The notes under the pieces were generated by a model. It did not search any database. It was not told where the DNA came from and worked only from the letters and a program-made list of their open reading frames with translations. The translations under genes and the position numbers were made by a program. This document shows positions 37,550-50,302 of a DNA stretch of 64,000 nt, piece after piece. The stretch is from Tetrahymena elliotti 4EA (lineage: Eukaryota > Ciliophora > Oligohymenophorea > Hymenostomatida > Tetrahymenidae): contig JH720303.1 of NCBI GenBank assembly GCA_000231825.2, forward strand, positions 1,512,574 to 1,576,573, read 5' to 3'. Within the stretch, counting starts at the first letter, position 1; each line of letters starts with the position of its first letter.

Positions 37550-38846
37550 TCGGTTTCAAATATGATATTTATGTATTTTGTTTTTCTATTAAAATATTTA
37601 AAAAACTTTTGTAAAATAAAATGAGAAATATTAATTAAAAAATTTAATTTTTTAAAGTTAGTTATTTCATAAATTTCGAAATGTTGGATTATAAAGAAAA
37701 TTAAAGTTCAAATAAAATATTTTAAATATTGAATTTATCAAAATGAATAAATGTAAGCTGAGAGACACATAATAAATCCTAAGAAGTTTTAATAATCAAC
37801 TTTGATAATATTTAAGTAAATAAATACATTTTTATTAAAAAATTTTTTTGATAAACATAGAAAAATATCTCACGCTCAAATTTTTGTACTTAATCCTCAA
37901 TAAATTTATAAATTACATTTAATTTTCTTGAATTTTAAATTTAATTTTTATGAAAAAATTAGTTTTTTTAAGAATAATTAAAGTTCAAATAGATAAATAT
38001 TAATCATACACTTAAATATTTTGAATCTAAGTAAATTATTTTCCAAAGATTTGATCCTAAAATTTATTGTTAAAGAAAATTAATAGAGTAAATAAATGCT
38101 TAAGATGTATGAATATGAGATTTTTATTACGCTACAATTTCTACACTTAATACTCATAATATTACTCTATAAAATTTAATCTTTTTTATATAAATCTAAA
38201 GTTATTAATGTAAATCAATCAAAGTCAAGTTTCTAATATGTTTTAATTTTATTAAAGAAGGTGAATACTAATGATATGATTAATTCATTGAAAGAAAATA
38301 CTAAGTAGAATTTTTAATTTAAATTGAATGTTATTGAAAATCTAAAATAGATTATTGATAAAAAAAGATTTAAATGAATAATAATATTCGGTCTATTAAG
38401 ATAAATGTTTAGAATAATGATTTTTTTCACTGAAATAATTTAAAAGCTTAGTAAATTTTTTCTATATTATTGCATGAATATTAAATGTAAACTAAGTATT
38501 TTTCATTATAATTTTGTTTACAAAGAAAAATGTTAAATTTTTTTCTCATAATATGTATATTTTTTAGATGGTTAGTATTCTTGTTTGCTTATTAGTAGTT
38601 AGCTAATTAATCTTTTGTTATTGGGGGAATATAAATTACACTTTAAATAGAATAAATGCTTGGCTTTTTAATTTTGTTTACAAAAACTTTTACATAAATT
38701 GCATTTTCAAGGTAATAAATAATTGGTTAGTTTACTTTAATAATTGATTGATAATTTGTAATGCTTTCTCATATTATTTATGCATCATACAATATATTTT
38801 GAAATAAATTTCATGCAAAAAGAAAGATTTCTTTGTCCAAAAAATT
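37550..38846. other. Intergenic region
   Basis: About 1.3 kb AT-rich spacer between two plus-strand genes. Nothing recognised. Confidence 0.5.
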
Positions 38847-40805
38847 ATGGGCAATAACTGTTGTTTTAGCATGAAATATAAAATAGAAAATGGAGAAAAA
38901 AGAGAAATATTATTGATTTAACAATAATCTATTATAAACGAAAAGCAGATAGACTTAAATGATAGTAATCCATAGTTATTGACCAAGGACCATCATTGTA
39001 GCTAATCAAGTTCTGCATAAAATAGTTCAAGAGTAAATAAAAAAAATGATGTAAATACTTCATAGAATACAACTACTGACCCGAAGTCTTTTTAGGCGTG
39101 TCCTTAAAATGGGGAGGGAAATCAAAATATTATTTTAAATAAAGTGTAGGCATTTAATATATGCGAAAATTAGCTCATTACATAAATAAAAAACATTAGT
39201 GGAAGAGATCTCCACGAAATTCATGAGATTTTTTAAAAGCAATCAACTAAACCTTTATCTGCTTCAGAAAAATAAATAGAAATGGAAAAAAAATTAAATA
39301 TGTTAGAAAACTATATAAATGATTAATAATAAACTGACTACGGTTATATGCTAGTTTAGTAGCAGCCCTCCATAACAAACTAGTTTAATTATGAAAAGGA
39401 TGTAGATGAAAAATCTTTAAAACAAGATGTACCCAATGCTACATCATAATACAGAAATATAGAGTAATAGTATTTTGATAAGTACTCATTTGATGCTTTT
39501 TTTAGGGTTATAGATTAAATGTAACAAACATCTATAAAAGATGGTTCAACTTAATCTCTATGCACTTCTATCAATCAGTTGAATACTATAAATTATGATA
39601 GGCTTATAAAAAATTATGAGAATGGTGATGTGTATATTGGCAACTTTAATGAAAATAATCAAAGAGAAGGATATGGAAAGCTTCTTGGATAAAATGGTAT
39701 ATATTATGAAGGGGAATGGAGTTGTGACAAATATGAAGGGAAGGGGACTTTAATTGAATTTGAAAAAAGTTGTGTAAAAGGAAACTTCAGAAAAGGCATA
39801 CCTCATGGTAACTGCTTATAAATAAAACTAATCAAAAAGCCGTAAATAATTTCCTTATTCTCTACTAATATTTAATCAGATTAATATTAAAAAATACTAA
39901 AGTCTAACAAAAATTATTAATTAATAAACGCATGAACGCAATTTATTTTTTAATATTTTTGTTTTACATAAACTTCTACTTTTTGCTGCATATGAAAATA
40001 CTCAATTTTTTACTTCTAAAAATTTAGAAAAGAATATAAGTAGAGCAAAACATTTGAATATGATCTTGATGAATGGTCTAAGAAGAACTCTTTGCTTACA
40101 ATAAACAGCGAGTTTCAGAGTTTTTTAATTTTGAAGTACAAAGGAGAATTTTATAAAGGGTAAAAGTAAGGTAATGGAGAATTGATCATAGAAAAAGTTC
40201 TCAGATATGTTGGTGGATTTGCAAATGATAAATTTGAAGGATATGGTATATGTGTATATAAGAATGGCAATATTTATGAAGGTTAATGGGTTAATGATAA
40301 AAGAGAAGGTAAAGGATCTGAAATATGGAAAAACGGTAAATAATACTAAGGTAATAAATTAATCATTTTAAATAAATTTTTTTAATTATTTCAATTATCT
40401 CTATTATTTGTAATTTATTCTGAGATTACTTTTATTTAGTTTCCTTTTAATTTAAGACAAATTTTATTTGGAGTAATTACAAACATCTTCAAAAATAAAA
40501 AAAATTCACCAACTTAAAAAATTTAATTGTTAAAACTTCCTACCAAATAATATTTTATTTAGAAACATTTTATTTTAGAAAGAATTTAATGATTTTTTAA
40601 AAATATAGGTGAATATATGAATGATCAATTTCACGGTTATGGTTAACTAATAAATGAAGAAGGTGAAATTTATGAAGGGTATTGGTATTAAGGAGTGATG
40701 GAAGGATAAGGAATGCTTACTAAACCAGACTAGAATCCGATTTATGGCTAATGGTAAAACGGGAAAATGATATCATGTATTTCTGCCTCTATGAACTAGT
40801 TTTGA
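38847..40805 (+). CDS. MORN-repeat protein with MGNNCC acylation-type N terminus
   Basis: ATG 38847, introns 39808-40032 and 40351-40608, TGA 40803-40805, about 490 residues. The N terminus MGNNCC has Gly at position 2, suiting N-myristoylation, and two adjacent Cys suiting palmitoylation. About 200 residues of disordered Gln/Ser/Asn-rich sequence follow, with one short coiled coil (SEKQIEMEKKLNMLENYIN). From residue 270 onward come about eight MORN repeats: YENGDVYIGNFN, NGIYYEGEWSCDKYEGKG, YKGEFYKGQKQGNGE, YVGGFANDKFEGYG, YKNGNIYEGQWVNDKREGKG, YQGEYMNDQFHGYG and EIYEGYWYQGVMEGQG. MORN proteins bind membranes or organise cortical structures; with the N-terminal acylation signal, membrane anchoring is a reasonable inference. 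No kinase or SET domain is attached. Confidence 0.9.
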
Positions 40806-41506
40806 ATAAAAAGAACTTAAATATGAAAATATTAAAAAGCTATTTTGATAAGATAAAAAATAATTTAAATAAAATAAATTAGAATAAAATAAAGATTATT
40901 TATAAAAAATCTATTAATCTAAATTAGTAATAAAATAATACAACAGTCTCCCTATAAGATCTTCCAAATACTATCAATCAATCAAACAAACAACTATTAA
41001 CAATTTAAATTATGTTTTTGTTTAAAGTATAGAACCTCACTTATAAAAAAAATTAGCAAATCTGATTAAATTATAAATAAACAAAAGTCAACCTATCATC
41101 TAAATTTATATAAAATTAAAAAGAATACGTCTAATTTATTTATTTTAGGAAATAAATCATTTTATGAAATATCTTTTCTTATTGCCAAAAAATTTAAATT
41201 AATTTTTTTAATTAATTGAATAAAGATTTTAATTTAAACAGTATTAGATGGATTTTAAAGATTGAATTCTGATTTATTTAAAGTAAATTCAAAAATGTAT
41301 AACAATTAATTTTTTCAATTTATGATTAACTTTAAACAAAAAAAACAAGAGAAAAATATAGAATACATAACAATTTAAGAAGAGTTAATAATTAATTGAT
41401 TAACTAATAAATCGAATTAAAGTACTTATCTTGATTGTCAGTAAACAAAAAGTTTCAACTAAACATCAAAGTGATTAGCTAATATAATTATAATAAGTAT
41501 AGATTA
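40806..41506. other. Intergenic spacer
   Basis: AT-rich region between two plus-strand genes. Nothing recognised. Confidence 0.5.
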
Positions 41507-44500
41507 ATGTATAACAGTAATAGCAGCTCAACTAATGCTAACATGATTGACAGTGATAACAACAATGTATTAAATCCTTTTAAAAAGCACATATTTAACT
41601 ACTTTTCATTCTTTATGTAATATATTATCTTATATAATAATAGCATAGGGCTAAAAGTTTAGAAGAAAATAGCCAAGGAGAAGACAGTATTGAGAATAAG
41701 CAACCTTCTACTGAATAGGCTATGGGAAAAAGCTCTTATAAAAATTTTATCATGTAACAATTAACTTGATTTGAAATGCTTAAAATAAACATAAATAGAA
41801 TTAAATAAATTCTATTTGATTGCCTGTTCCATACTTATAAGATTTATATCTTTAAAATAGACATAAGAATCACAACAATCTTTATAGATAGAAGCTACCT
41901 TTGCAAAATAACTTTTATGTCCAAAAAGAATCTCATATGAGTAATGCTCGTCCTTCTACAGGACCACCAGGCACAAGAAATCCTTATCAAATGTACAGCA
42001 TTATTTCTAATCAAATAATTAAAACGATTATAAATATGACATTAATTTTTATAATAAACAGAAAGAAATCAGGAGGAATTAAATAAGAGCCTGATGTATT
42101 TAAGCAAAATTATTAAGCCTATGATAAAGTAACTAAATACTTTAATTTGAAAATTATGCAGACATGTTATTGAGAGAATTTTTTACTGATATTCATTATA
42201 AAAAAATATCTGATTTGTTTGTTAGTTTTGTCTGGAGTTACAACTTTCTTTAATTATAACACTTACTGATAATATAAATCTCAATAATGAAAAATATTTT
42301 TAAAACAAATATTAATATTATAATTTTATCAAATCAATAATAGGAAAAGCTATTCGAAGAGCTTACAAATGCTAAATAGATAATCAATGAAACTAAAGCC
42401 GAAAATGCTAATTTAAAGACAAAGTGTTTAAATATGGAGAAGTAAATATAAAAATATGAAAAAATTATTGAAGAATTACACCATAGTGGAAGATCTATTA
42501 ATTAAAACTCACGCTTTAGTGCAGATGTAATTTTTAATTTTCAAAACACAACTTCTTCAATCAGACAACCAACTTTTAACTTGGTATTTATGATTTAGTT
42601 AATGTATTCTAATAATTAAATAGAGCTTCCTTTATGTTAACCTAAAGAAGCAAGTTAAAGAACTCACTCAAGAAATCAAGTATAAAAATCAAGAAATAGA
42701 AACTATGAAAAAGAATATAAAATATACAACATTTTAGGAATTAGAAGTAATGTTATCAATTATATAAATTTTTGAATCTAATTAAAATTCTGTAAAACAT
42801 TTAGATTGAAAAGAAATAGTTTGGTGAAGAAACTGTTCGTTTAAGAAAGATTCTTGATGACATGGTTTAGGAATAGAAGCAAAGAGGTACTTAAGATTAG
42901 AAAGTGCAAGAGTTAGAAGAAAAGTGTTATGTTTTGAAAAATCTTGTTGAAACTATCAGAAAAGACAACACTGAACTAGTGTAAACAATAAAGCTTCTTG
43001 AGTAAAAGAACTAAACATTAGAATTAGCCACCTAAAACTACAACAAAGAAGCCAAAAATTACTAAAAGGATTTATCTTAAACCAAAAAGTTGCTTAAAGA
43101 TAAGGATATTGAACTTTCTAAGATGAGATAAGAATAACTTAATATCAAAAGATAAGCATAAATGCAACAAACATAACAAACTTCTGTACCAACCACAGGA
43201 ACTCAATTTACAAGAAATGCTCCAAAATAAAATCTAGGAAACATAGAGTAAATAAAAAATATTGTGTTTATTTGTATGTAAGACTAGTTTTAAATATTTT
43301 TTTAAATTACAGAAAGCTAGTTTAGGAAAAGATTAAACTTTAAAGAGATTTATAGGAAGCATAAAGAAAAATATAAGAATAGGATTCTAAAATTAGAAGA
43401 ATGTCTAAGCAAAGAGGAGATCAAGGTAACCAAAGCAGTAACACAACTATATCTCCCTCATCAAAAAATATGAAAAAAAGAATTTCTTTTAAACAAATAT
43501 CTGAAGTAGCTTATCAAATTCGCTTTAGACTTTTTAATAGGGGTCTTGCTTATGAGGATATTCACAGAGTATTTTATTAATTTAGTAATATTAAAATGAA
43601 AGAGTTTTTTATAAATAGATTATTGTCCCTGAAAACTTATAAAGCAAAGGTTAGGCCTCATATTAAGATATAATTAATGTCTTATAAAAGTACTTTTAAA
43701 AAATATATTTTAGTATCTAGCTAATTTTAATTTATTTTATGATTTAAAGTGAGCCTTTTAATGTTAAAGACCAATAAGATTTGAATAATTTATCAAGATT
43801 TTTGGTAGAAGCTGATGTTGAAACAGATGATATTTAATACAATAAAAATAAGCTTTGCAATACTGATATAATTAAAGATGCTTTTATTAGTTTCATTCAA
43901 TAGTATGATTTGCAAAAGATTCATTAAAACAGAGAAACTTTTGAAGGGGAAATATATGAAGTAAACTTAATAATATTTTATTAAAGATTAAATAAATTTA
44001 TGTTTTTATTAGATTCTAAGAGTGCAAGGAGAGTTTATTAAAAAAGGACTATAAGATGTTTCCAAAGATGGAAAGCATATTGGATTTTAGGATATTGATT
44101 AAGTATTCTAATAGCTTGGAATTGAAATATCTTTTGAAGCTATGGATTTAATCATTTCTCATCTATTTTAACAAGCTGATGAAGATTTAAATAACTTGAA
44201 TATTAAAGATTTATTTGAGCATTTCTACATGAATAGATTATCTAAAGATAGCAAAGATAGAACTTCTACTATTGAAGAAAAGGAGCATGAAGAAAGCTAC
44301 GATTAAGATTATGAAGAATTCGAAAACAATTTTGAAGATGATGACCATGTTGTTGAAAATTCTAATAAGAAGAAGAATAAATCATAATCAAAAGAAAAAT
44401 CTCAAAAGTCTCCTGAAAAATAGAAAAATATAAATAGTGAAGAAGCAAGAAAATAAATGAATTCTTAATAAGGCTCTAGAAATAAAACACCTTAATAAAA

Positions 44501-46299
44501 GTATTTTGATTAAATTTTTTCTTTATTAATTGCTCAAAATTTAAAAGTAATGAATAGACTAGTGGATAAACAGCTATTTAGAAGCTCAAAAAAGAGAAGG
44601 AAGAAAGTGATAGAATTAAAAAAGAAAAGGATGAATAAGATAAAGCTAAGAAAGAAAAAGAAGAATAACTTAAATCTCAATAGAAGAAAGAAAAAGAAGA
44701 ATAAGAGTTGGTAACTAAGTAAAAAAAAGAAAAAGAAGAATAAGAAAGATTGAATAAACAAAAGGAAGAGTAAGCTAAATCAGATGCTGAAAAAAAGAAG
44801 AAAGAGCAAGAAGAATCAGCTAAGTTACAGAAGTTACAAGATGAGTAACAAAAGAAAAAAAGAGAAGAAGAATAGCTTAAGAAAAAATAAGAGGAAGAAA
44901 AGGCTAGAATAGAAGCTGAAAAAAAGAAAAAAGAGTAAGAAGAAGAAGCTTAAAGAAAGAAGGCTGATGAATAGCTTAAAAAGAAAAAGCTTGAAGAGGA
45001 ATAAGCTCTCAAAGAAAAGAAAAAAAGAGAGGAAGAATAAGAAAGATAGAGATAAGAAGAAGAGAAGCAATAAAAACTTAGAGAATAATAAGAACATCAG
45101 AAAAGAGAACAAGAACTTCTCCTGAAGAAATAAAAAGAGGAGGAAGAGTTGAAAGAAAAACATAGACGTGAAGAAGAAGAAGAAGAAGAAGAAGAAGAAG
45201 AAGAAGAAGAAAGAAAAAAGTAAGAGGCTAAACGTGAAGAAGAAAAGAGAGCTTCAGAATTAGCAGCTAAATAAAAACAATTAGAAAACCAAAAAGAAGA
45301 ATATGAAGATGAATATGATGAGGACTTTGAAGGTGAATAAAATAAGGTTAAACCTGCTGTTAATAAAGTAGATTAATAAAAAGAATAGAAACATAAATAA
45401 GTTGAAGACGAATATGAACTAGAGTTTGATGATAATAAATAAAATTAAAAAACTGAAAATAAACCAGCTGGTAGTAAGTAAGATGTCTAAGAAATAGAAT
45501 ATGATTAAGAATAAAAAGAAGCTGCAGCAAAAATACAGTAGAAATATAAAAATAAATAATAAAACTAAGCTGCAAAAGAAGAAGGTAAAAAAATATTGGA
45601 GGAATAAAAGAAGAAGAAAGAGCTCTACTTGAAAGAAAAATAAAATAATGAACTAAAAGAGAAACAATAAAAGTAATAATTGTAGTAATAATAATAAGAT
45701 GATGCTGCAAGAAGAATTTAAGAAACTCTCAAAAAGAAATAAGAATAGCAAAAAAATAAGGAAGCAGGTAAAAAGATCTTAGAAGAGTAGAAGAAAATAA
45801 AAGAATAACACTTATCATAGAAATAGTAAACTTCATTGTAAAATTAACACCATGAATAAAAGCAAGATGCTTCTCATCATGAAGTTAAACATTCAGAGAA
45901 GTAAGATAATCACAGAGAAAATGAATAAAAATAAGAAAAAACCCATCAAAATCAAGATGAAAATCACTTGAAAGATTCACAATAAAAGAACTTTAATTCA
46001 AAAGTTTAGCAAAACAAATTGAAAGAAGCTTAGTAAGATTACTTGTTCAAACATAAGCAATATTATATTTATAATTTGTTTTATTTAACAATAATTAGAT
46101 ATGATGATGAGTTCGAATTAGACAGTGAAATTGAAGAAGAAAAGTTAGAATAATAAGAAAATTTAAACTTATCTAAGGATCTTGTTGTAAAGAAAAATTC
46201 TTCAATATATAAATTTAATTTTTATTTTATTATTTTAAATCATTTTAGGAAGATAAAATAGACCAAAATGATGTTTCTAATGGTGATATTGACCTTTGA
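41507..46299 (+). CDS. IQCE-like coiled-coil protein with EF-hand-like segment, charged coil and duplicated IQ motifs
   Basis: Start ATG 41507 (MYNSNSSSTNANMIDSDNNN), stop TGA 46297-46299, about 1300 residues over roughly ten exons. An N-terminal disordered part carries SNARPSTGPPGTRNPYQ (about 41940-41990). The IQCE-like coiled coil follows: EKLFEELTNAKQIINETKAE, KKQVKELTQEIKYKNQEIET, and EETVRLRKILDDMVQEQKQ (42340-43250). A globular stretch (43470-44260) contains two EF-hand-like loops, DVSKDGKHIGFQ and DEDLNNLNIKDL, both imperfect. Then comes a very long Lys/Glu/Gln coil with a GAA-encoded Glu run. Two IQ-type motifs (AAAKIQQKYKNK near 45521 and AARRIQETLKKK near 45704) sit in duplicated context. 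The tail is acidic. Vertebrate IQCE acts at the ciliary base with EFCAB7. IQCE homology is inferred from domain order and coil sequence; exon borders near 43640-43750 are uncertain, so two adjacent genes are possible. Confidence 0.75.
45170..45213 (+). repeat. GAA trinucleotide repeat encoding poly-Glu
   Basis: About fourteen consecutive GAA units inside the charged coil of the IQCE-like gene, in frame, encoding an uninterrupted glutamate run. Likely length-variable by slippage. Confidence 0.85.
45521..45840 (+). repeat. Tandem protein-level duplication of IQ segment
   Basis: Two copies of about 45 codons begin near 45521 and 45701. Each has an IQ motif (AAAKIQQ or AARRIQE), a KNK/KKK basic stretch, and then the shared GKKILEEQKK, followed by KE...L..KQ. 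DNA copies have diverged in synonymous positions (GGTAAAAAAATATTG against GGTAAAAAGATCTTA), so the duplication is not recent. Confidence 0.75.
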
Positions 46300-47148
46300 A
46301 ATTTTTTCGTTTAAAAAAGCGAAGCAAATAAGTGAATTATTAGTAACAGCTAAAATATAATTATATTTTAATTTAATTAAATCTACGTATTTGAATGAAG
46401 TAAACAAACTTTATATTTTTATATTACCTTTCAAACCTATCTATTATTAAACAATATCAAATTTTCAAAAAGTTAGAAATTTTATCAATTTATTATTGAA
46501 ATAATTTATTTTGGTTTGATTGCTCAATAAAATTGAGCTCTATTCTTAAACTTATTAATTTGATAATTATTTAATTAGAAAATTATACCTAAAAATATTA
46601 AAAAAATAAATTATATTACTAATACTTTTAAATTAATAATAAGCGATTTATTCCATTTTTATCTAAAATAATCAAACCACCAAATAATTCTAAAGTATAA
46701 AAAAATATTTTTGAAATTAAAACCTTAAAATATTTAAGATAATGTTCAATAGTATTATTTTAAGAAAAAATTTAATTTTTTCAACTCTTTTTCGAAAATA
46801 AACTTACCTCTTTTCTTTAAATTTTTGATTTTAATTGTTAATTAATTCTAGGAAATTAATTTGAAAATTAGATTTTTAAAAAATAATTTTATTTTCATTT
46901 TAAATCTTAATTTTTTACTAATAAAATAACAGTTTAATAAACTAAAAAGAAATATTAATCTTTTTTAAAGATATTAATGTTGTTAGAATATTTTTCAAAA
47001 ACACAGAAATTCATTTAAAAAAATAAAAAATTGAAGAGAATGCCTTAATTTGCCAAAATTAAAAACAATTTATCAGGATCACAATTATACATTTTATATA
47101 TTTTAACAATCATTTATCATAAATGCTTTATTTCATCTATTTATTATT
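46300..47148. other. Convergent intergenic region
   Basis: AT-rich spacer between the IQCE-like gene (+) and transaldolase (-) 3' ends. Nothing recognised. Confidence 0.5.
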
Positions 47149-49000
47149 TCATTACTTCTTTTTAAGTCTTTCAGTAATCATTTCTTCTAATTTAACTATA
47201 TCAGCAGCAAACTTATTAATACCATCGCTTAATTTTTCAACAGCCATAGCATCAGCTAATATTTTTTAAATAAGTAGTTTAATTTTTTATTTTTTAAATA
47301 AATAGATTAATTTTTTACTATTGTGGAGCCATCTATAAGCCTTTTCGTCAAGAGTAATTTTTTCAATATCTTTTTCAGCAGCAGTTTCAGGGCTGAGCTT
47401 ACGTTCAATGGGCTTTTCTAATTTACCTAGTTCTTCCAACAATGCAGGGGAAATGGTCATCTTATCACAACCAGCTAATTCAATTATTTCACCAGTATTT
47501 CTGTAAGATGCACCCTTTTAGTTTAAATTTTATTTACTATAAGTTATAAAATTGATTAAAAATTATTAATTAATTATTACCATAACAATAGTCTTGTAAC
47601 CGTGCTTCTTATAATAATTGTAAATTTGAGTAACGCTCTTAACACCAGGGTCCTTTTCATTGGTATAGTCAGTAGTGGGGTTCTTAGCTTTATAGTAATC
47701 TAAAATACGACCAACGAAGGGAGAAATCAAATAAACTCCAGCTTCAGCACAAGCAACAGCTTGAGCAAAAGAGAAAAGTAAAGTTAAATTGCAGTTAATT
47801 TTATCTTTCTTCAAAGCCTTAGCAGCCTTAATACCTTCCCAAGTGGAGGCGATCTTAATTAAGATTCTATCCTTGGAGATACCAGCATCTTCGTACATCT
47901 TGATGATTCTCTTAGCCTTTTAATAATAATAAAGATAATGAATAAAAAATTATCGGTTTATTTGGTGAAATAAAATTCCCTCCCAGATTTACAAAAATTG
48001 GTGATTCAAATTTTTAATAATTTTCTCTTTTTGGGAAAGAAAATAATACCCATCCCTCAATTATATCTTAAATAAAGCTTATTTATTAGATAAACAAAGA
48101 TTTGTTTATTTAAAACCAATTTTTATGTTTGAATCCTTTAATGCTCTTTTCTCTAACCATTCTAAAACAATAAAGGCTATCGTAATGCCTTTTATATTTA
48201 GCTAGTTATATGAAAGGCATTTTATTCTTTTAAATATTTTATTTCTAGAAAACTAGTTTTTCTTTTATTTATTAAATAATGGTTTTGCAATAATTATTGG
48301 TTTGAGTAGTAGCTAGCTCAAAATTTATTTTAAAAAAGCTGTTAAATTACTCTTTAAACAGTACCATGTTCATCGAAGGAAAGACGGGCATCAACTTCAG
48401 AGGAAACTAAACCAGGAACAATCTTTAAAATTTCAATACCAAAGTTAACACAAACTTTATCACAGACGAGTTGGACGATTTAAGTCTTTTATTCTTCAGT
48501 AAGAGCTTCAAAATCAAAGTCCTTTTCTTCTTCAATTTCCTTTTCATCTTCTTCGTCTTTCTTTTTGCTTTTACGAGCAGAAGAACGAGCCTTAGGAGGA
48601 GCATTGAATTATTTGAAGTTAGTTTTACCCCATTCAACAGCATCATCAATGAGCTTTTGATATTCGGCTTATTTAGCAGCATTTAAAATAAGAGAAGGGT
48701 TGGTAGTAGCATCTTCAGGTGTGAATTAAGAAATCAACTTGAAATCACCAGTATCAGCAACAATGGTTGTGAGCTATTTTAGTAGAAATAATTTTTTTCA
48801 ACTGAAATAGTAAATAAATGTCTAAGTATGATCTTGAATTGTGTTATAAAACTAACTCTTTTCAAGATTAACTTTTAATCATTAAAAAGAATTGCACTTA
48901 CTTCCTTTAATTATTCTAAAACATTATCGCTCTTCTTGACCTTCTTGGTAGGTTCTTGACCTTCGACTTCAGGGTGTTCTGGCTTTTCGTGATTTGACAT
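47149..49000 (-). CDS. Transaldolase with a charged insertion
   Basis: ATG 49000 ([17 protein letters not shown]), stop TGA 47149-47151, about 370 residues, five or so exons. Conserved features: VLEQLKE then [11 protein letters not shown], the [16 protein letters not shown] segment, [54 protein letters not shown] carrying the Schiff-base lysine (IKIAST), [34 protein letters not shown], and [17 protein letters not shown]. It transfers dihydroxyacetone units in the non-oxidative pentose phosphate pathway, in the cytosol. Unusual: an insertion of about 38 residues rich in Lys, Arg and Glu ([14 protein letters not shown], about 48500-48610) between the WGKTNF helix and the TEEQKTQIVQLV helix. It is absent from textbook transaldolases and lies in exon sequence without splice signals. 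Third-position GC is high, which suggests strong expression. Confidence 0.96.
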
Positions 49001-50302
49001 TTTTAAGAAACTTTAATATGATACTAATTAATTTAATAAATATTTAGATATAAGAATTAGTGAGATTCTTTTGATTATATATAGATCTTTATTTTGGTAT
49101 AGATTTGTTAATTACAAAAGCAAAAATAAGATATTACATTGTAATTTGAATACAAAATAATTAACAATACCTCATGATTTATCTAAATAAAAGCTTTTTT
49201 TAATAGATAGAAGTAGTTAGTATAATTAAAAATTATTCCATCTTTCTATGACAAAATTATATTTATTTTACTATCATTTCTTATAAATTAATAATTCCAT
49301 TCAAGAAGCAAATCTAAACACTTTTATATCGTAATATAAGCTCTAAAATTAGAAACATATTACCAAATATCATGACATATTTTTATTTTAGTTTTATTTT
49401 TCTATTAATATTACTAGAACTTTTACTTACTTTCCTTTAAAATAATTTACCTTCATTGATTTCTTCTACACATATTTTATAATAATGATGAAATTAGTAC
49501 AGTAACCTCAAAATATATTTTCTCTTTTAAAAGATAAATCCAAAAAAGTTTAAATTGTATAAAATTGCTAAAATCTTTCAAGTTTATTTTTAATTTAATA
49601 TTCAATTTTATTTTTATGAAAATCAATATTAATTTATTTTCTAAACAAGTTTCTACAATTCTCATAAAACGATTTTGAGGAAAGTTTTCTATTAAAAATA
49701 AAATAATTTTCATTATTAATAGAGTTATTTAATTTCTAATTATTTTATTAAATAAGAAATCATTGAATTTTTAAAATTAAAATTAAATAAAAGTAATGAA
49801 TTTGGTTTTATTTATGTTAATTTACTTGAATTTTAGAAAATTTTTTATTCAATTTAGTCCAATAAACATAAGACAATAATTTAATAATTACCTAAATAAA
49901 ATTAAGTTTTCTTCATAGTAAGATTTCAATTCATTCATATTATATACTTTACTAATTAAGTAAAAATTCAAATAAAACTTTCTCTAACTCGTTTTTGATT
50001 ATTTTTTAAACAAATTTTTAAGTCTTAGATTGCTTATTTGTAAAATAATATTTATTTTTAAATATAAAAATAGTATTGAATGTTTTAATTTATTTAAAAA
50101 AATCCAGTTTTATTAAAATATTAAAACAATTTCACACATTTGTTTTAATTATTAAAAATAAGTAAAATTATTTATATAAATTTTTAAAAGAAAAAATTGA
50201 TCAATTATAAAGAATATTTTATTATCTGATTTATACAAATATTTTGATATAATTTAATCTACATTTAAAGTAAATAAAGTATACATTCTATCATTTTTTT
50301 AT
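49001..50302. other. Intergenic region
   Basis: About 1.3 kb AT-rich spacer upstream of transaldolase and downstream of OST1. A minus-strand open stretch at 49477-49713 is low-complexity Ile/Lys/Phe with no coding character. Confidence 0.5.

Noticed and set aside
44534..45163. Long minus-strand open stretches rich in Phe and Leu
   Set aside because: They are the antisense of the GAA/AAG-rich coiled-coil region of the IQCE-like gene; the composition follows from that and has no independent support.
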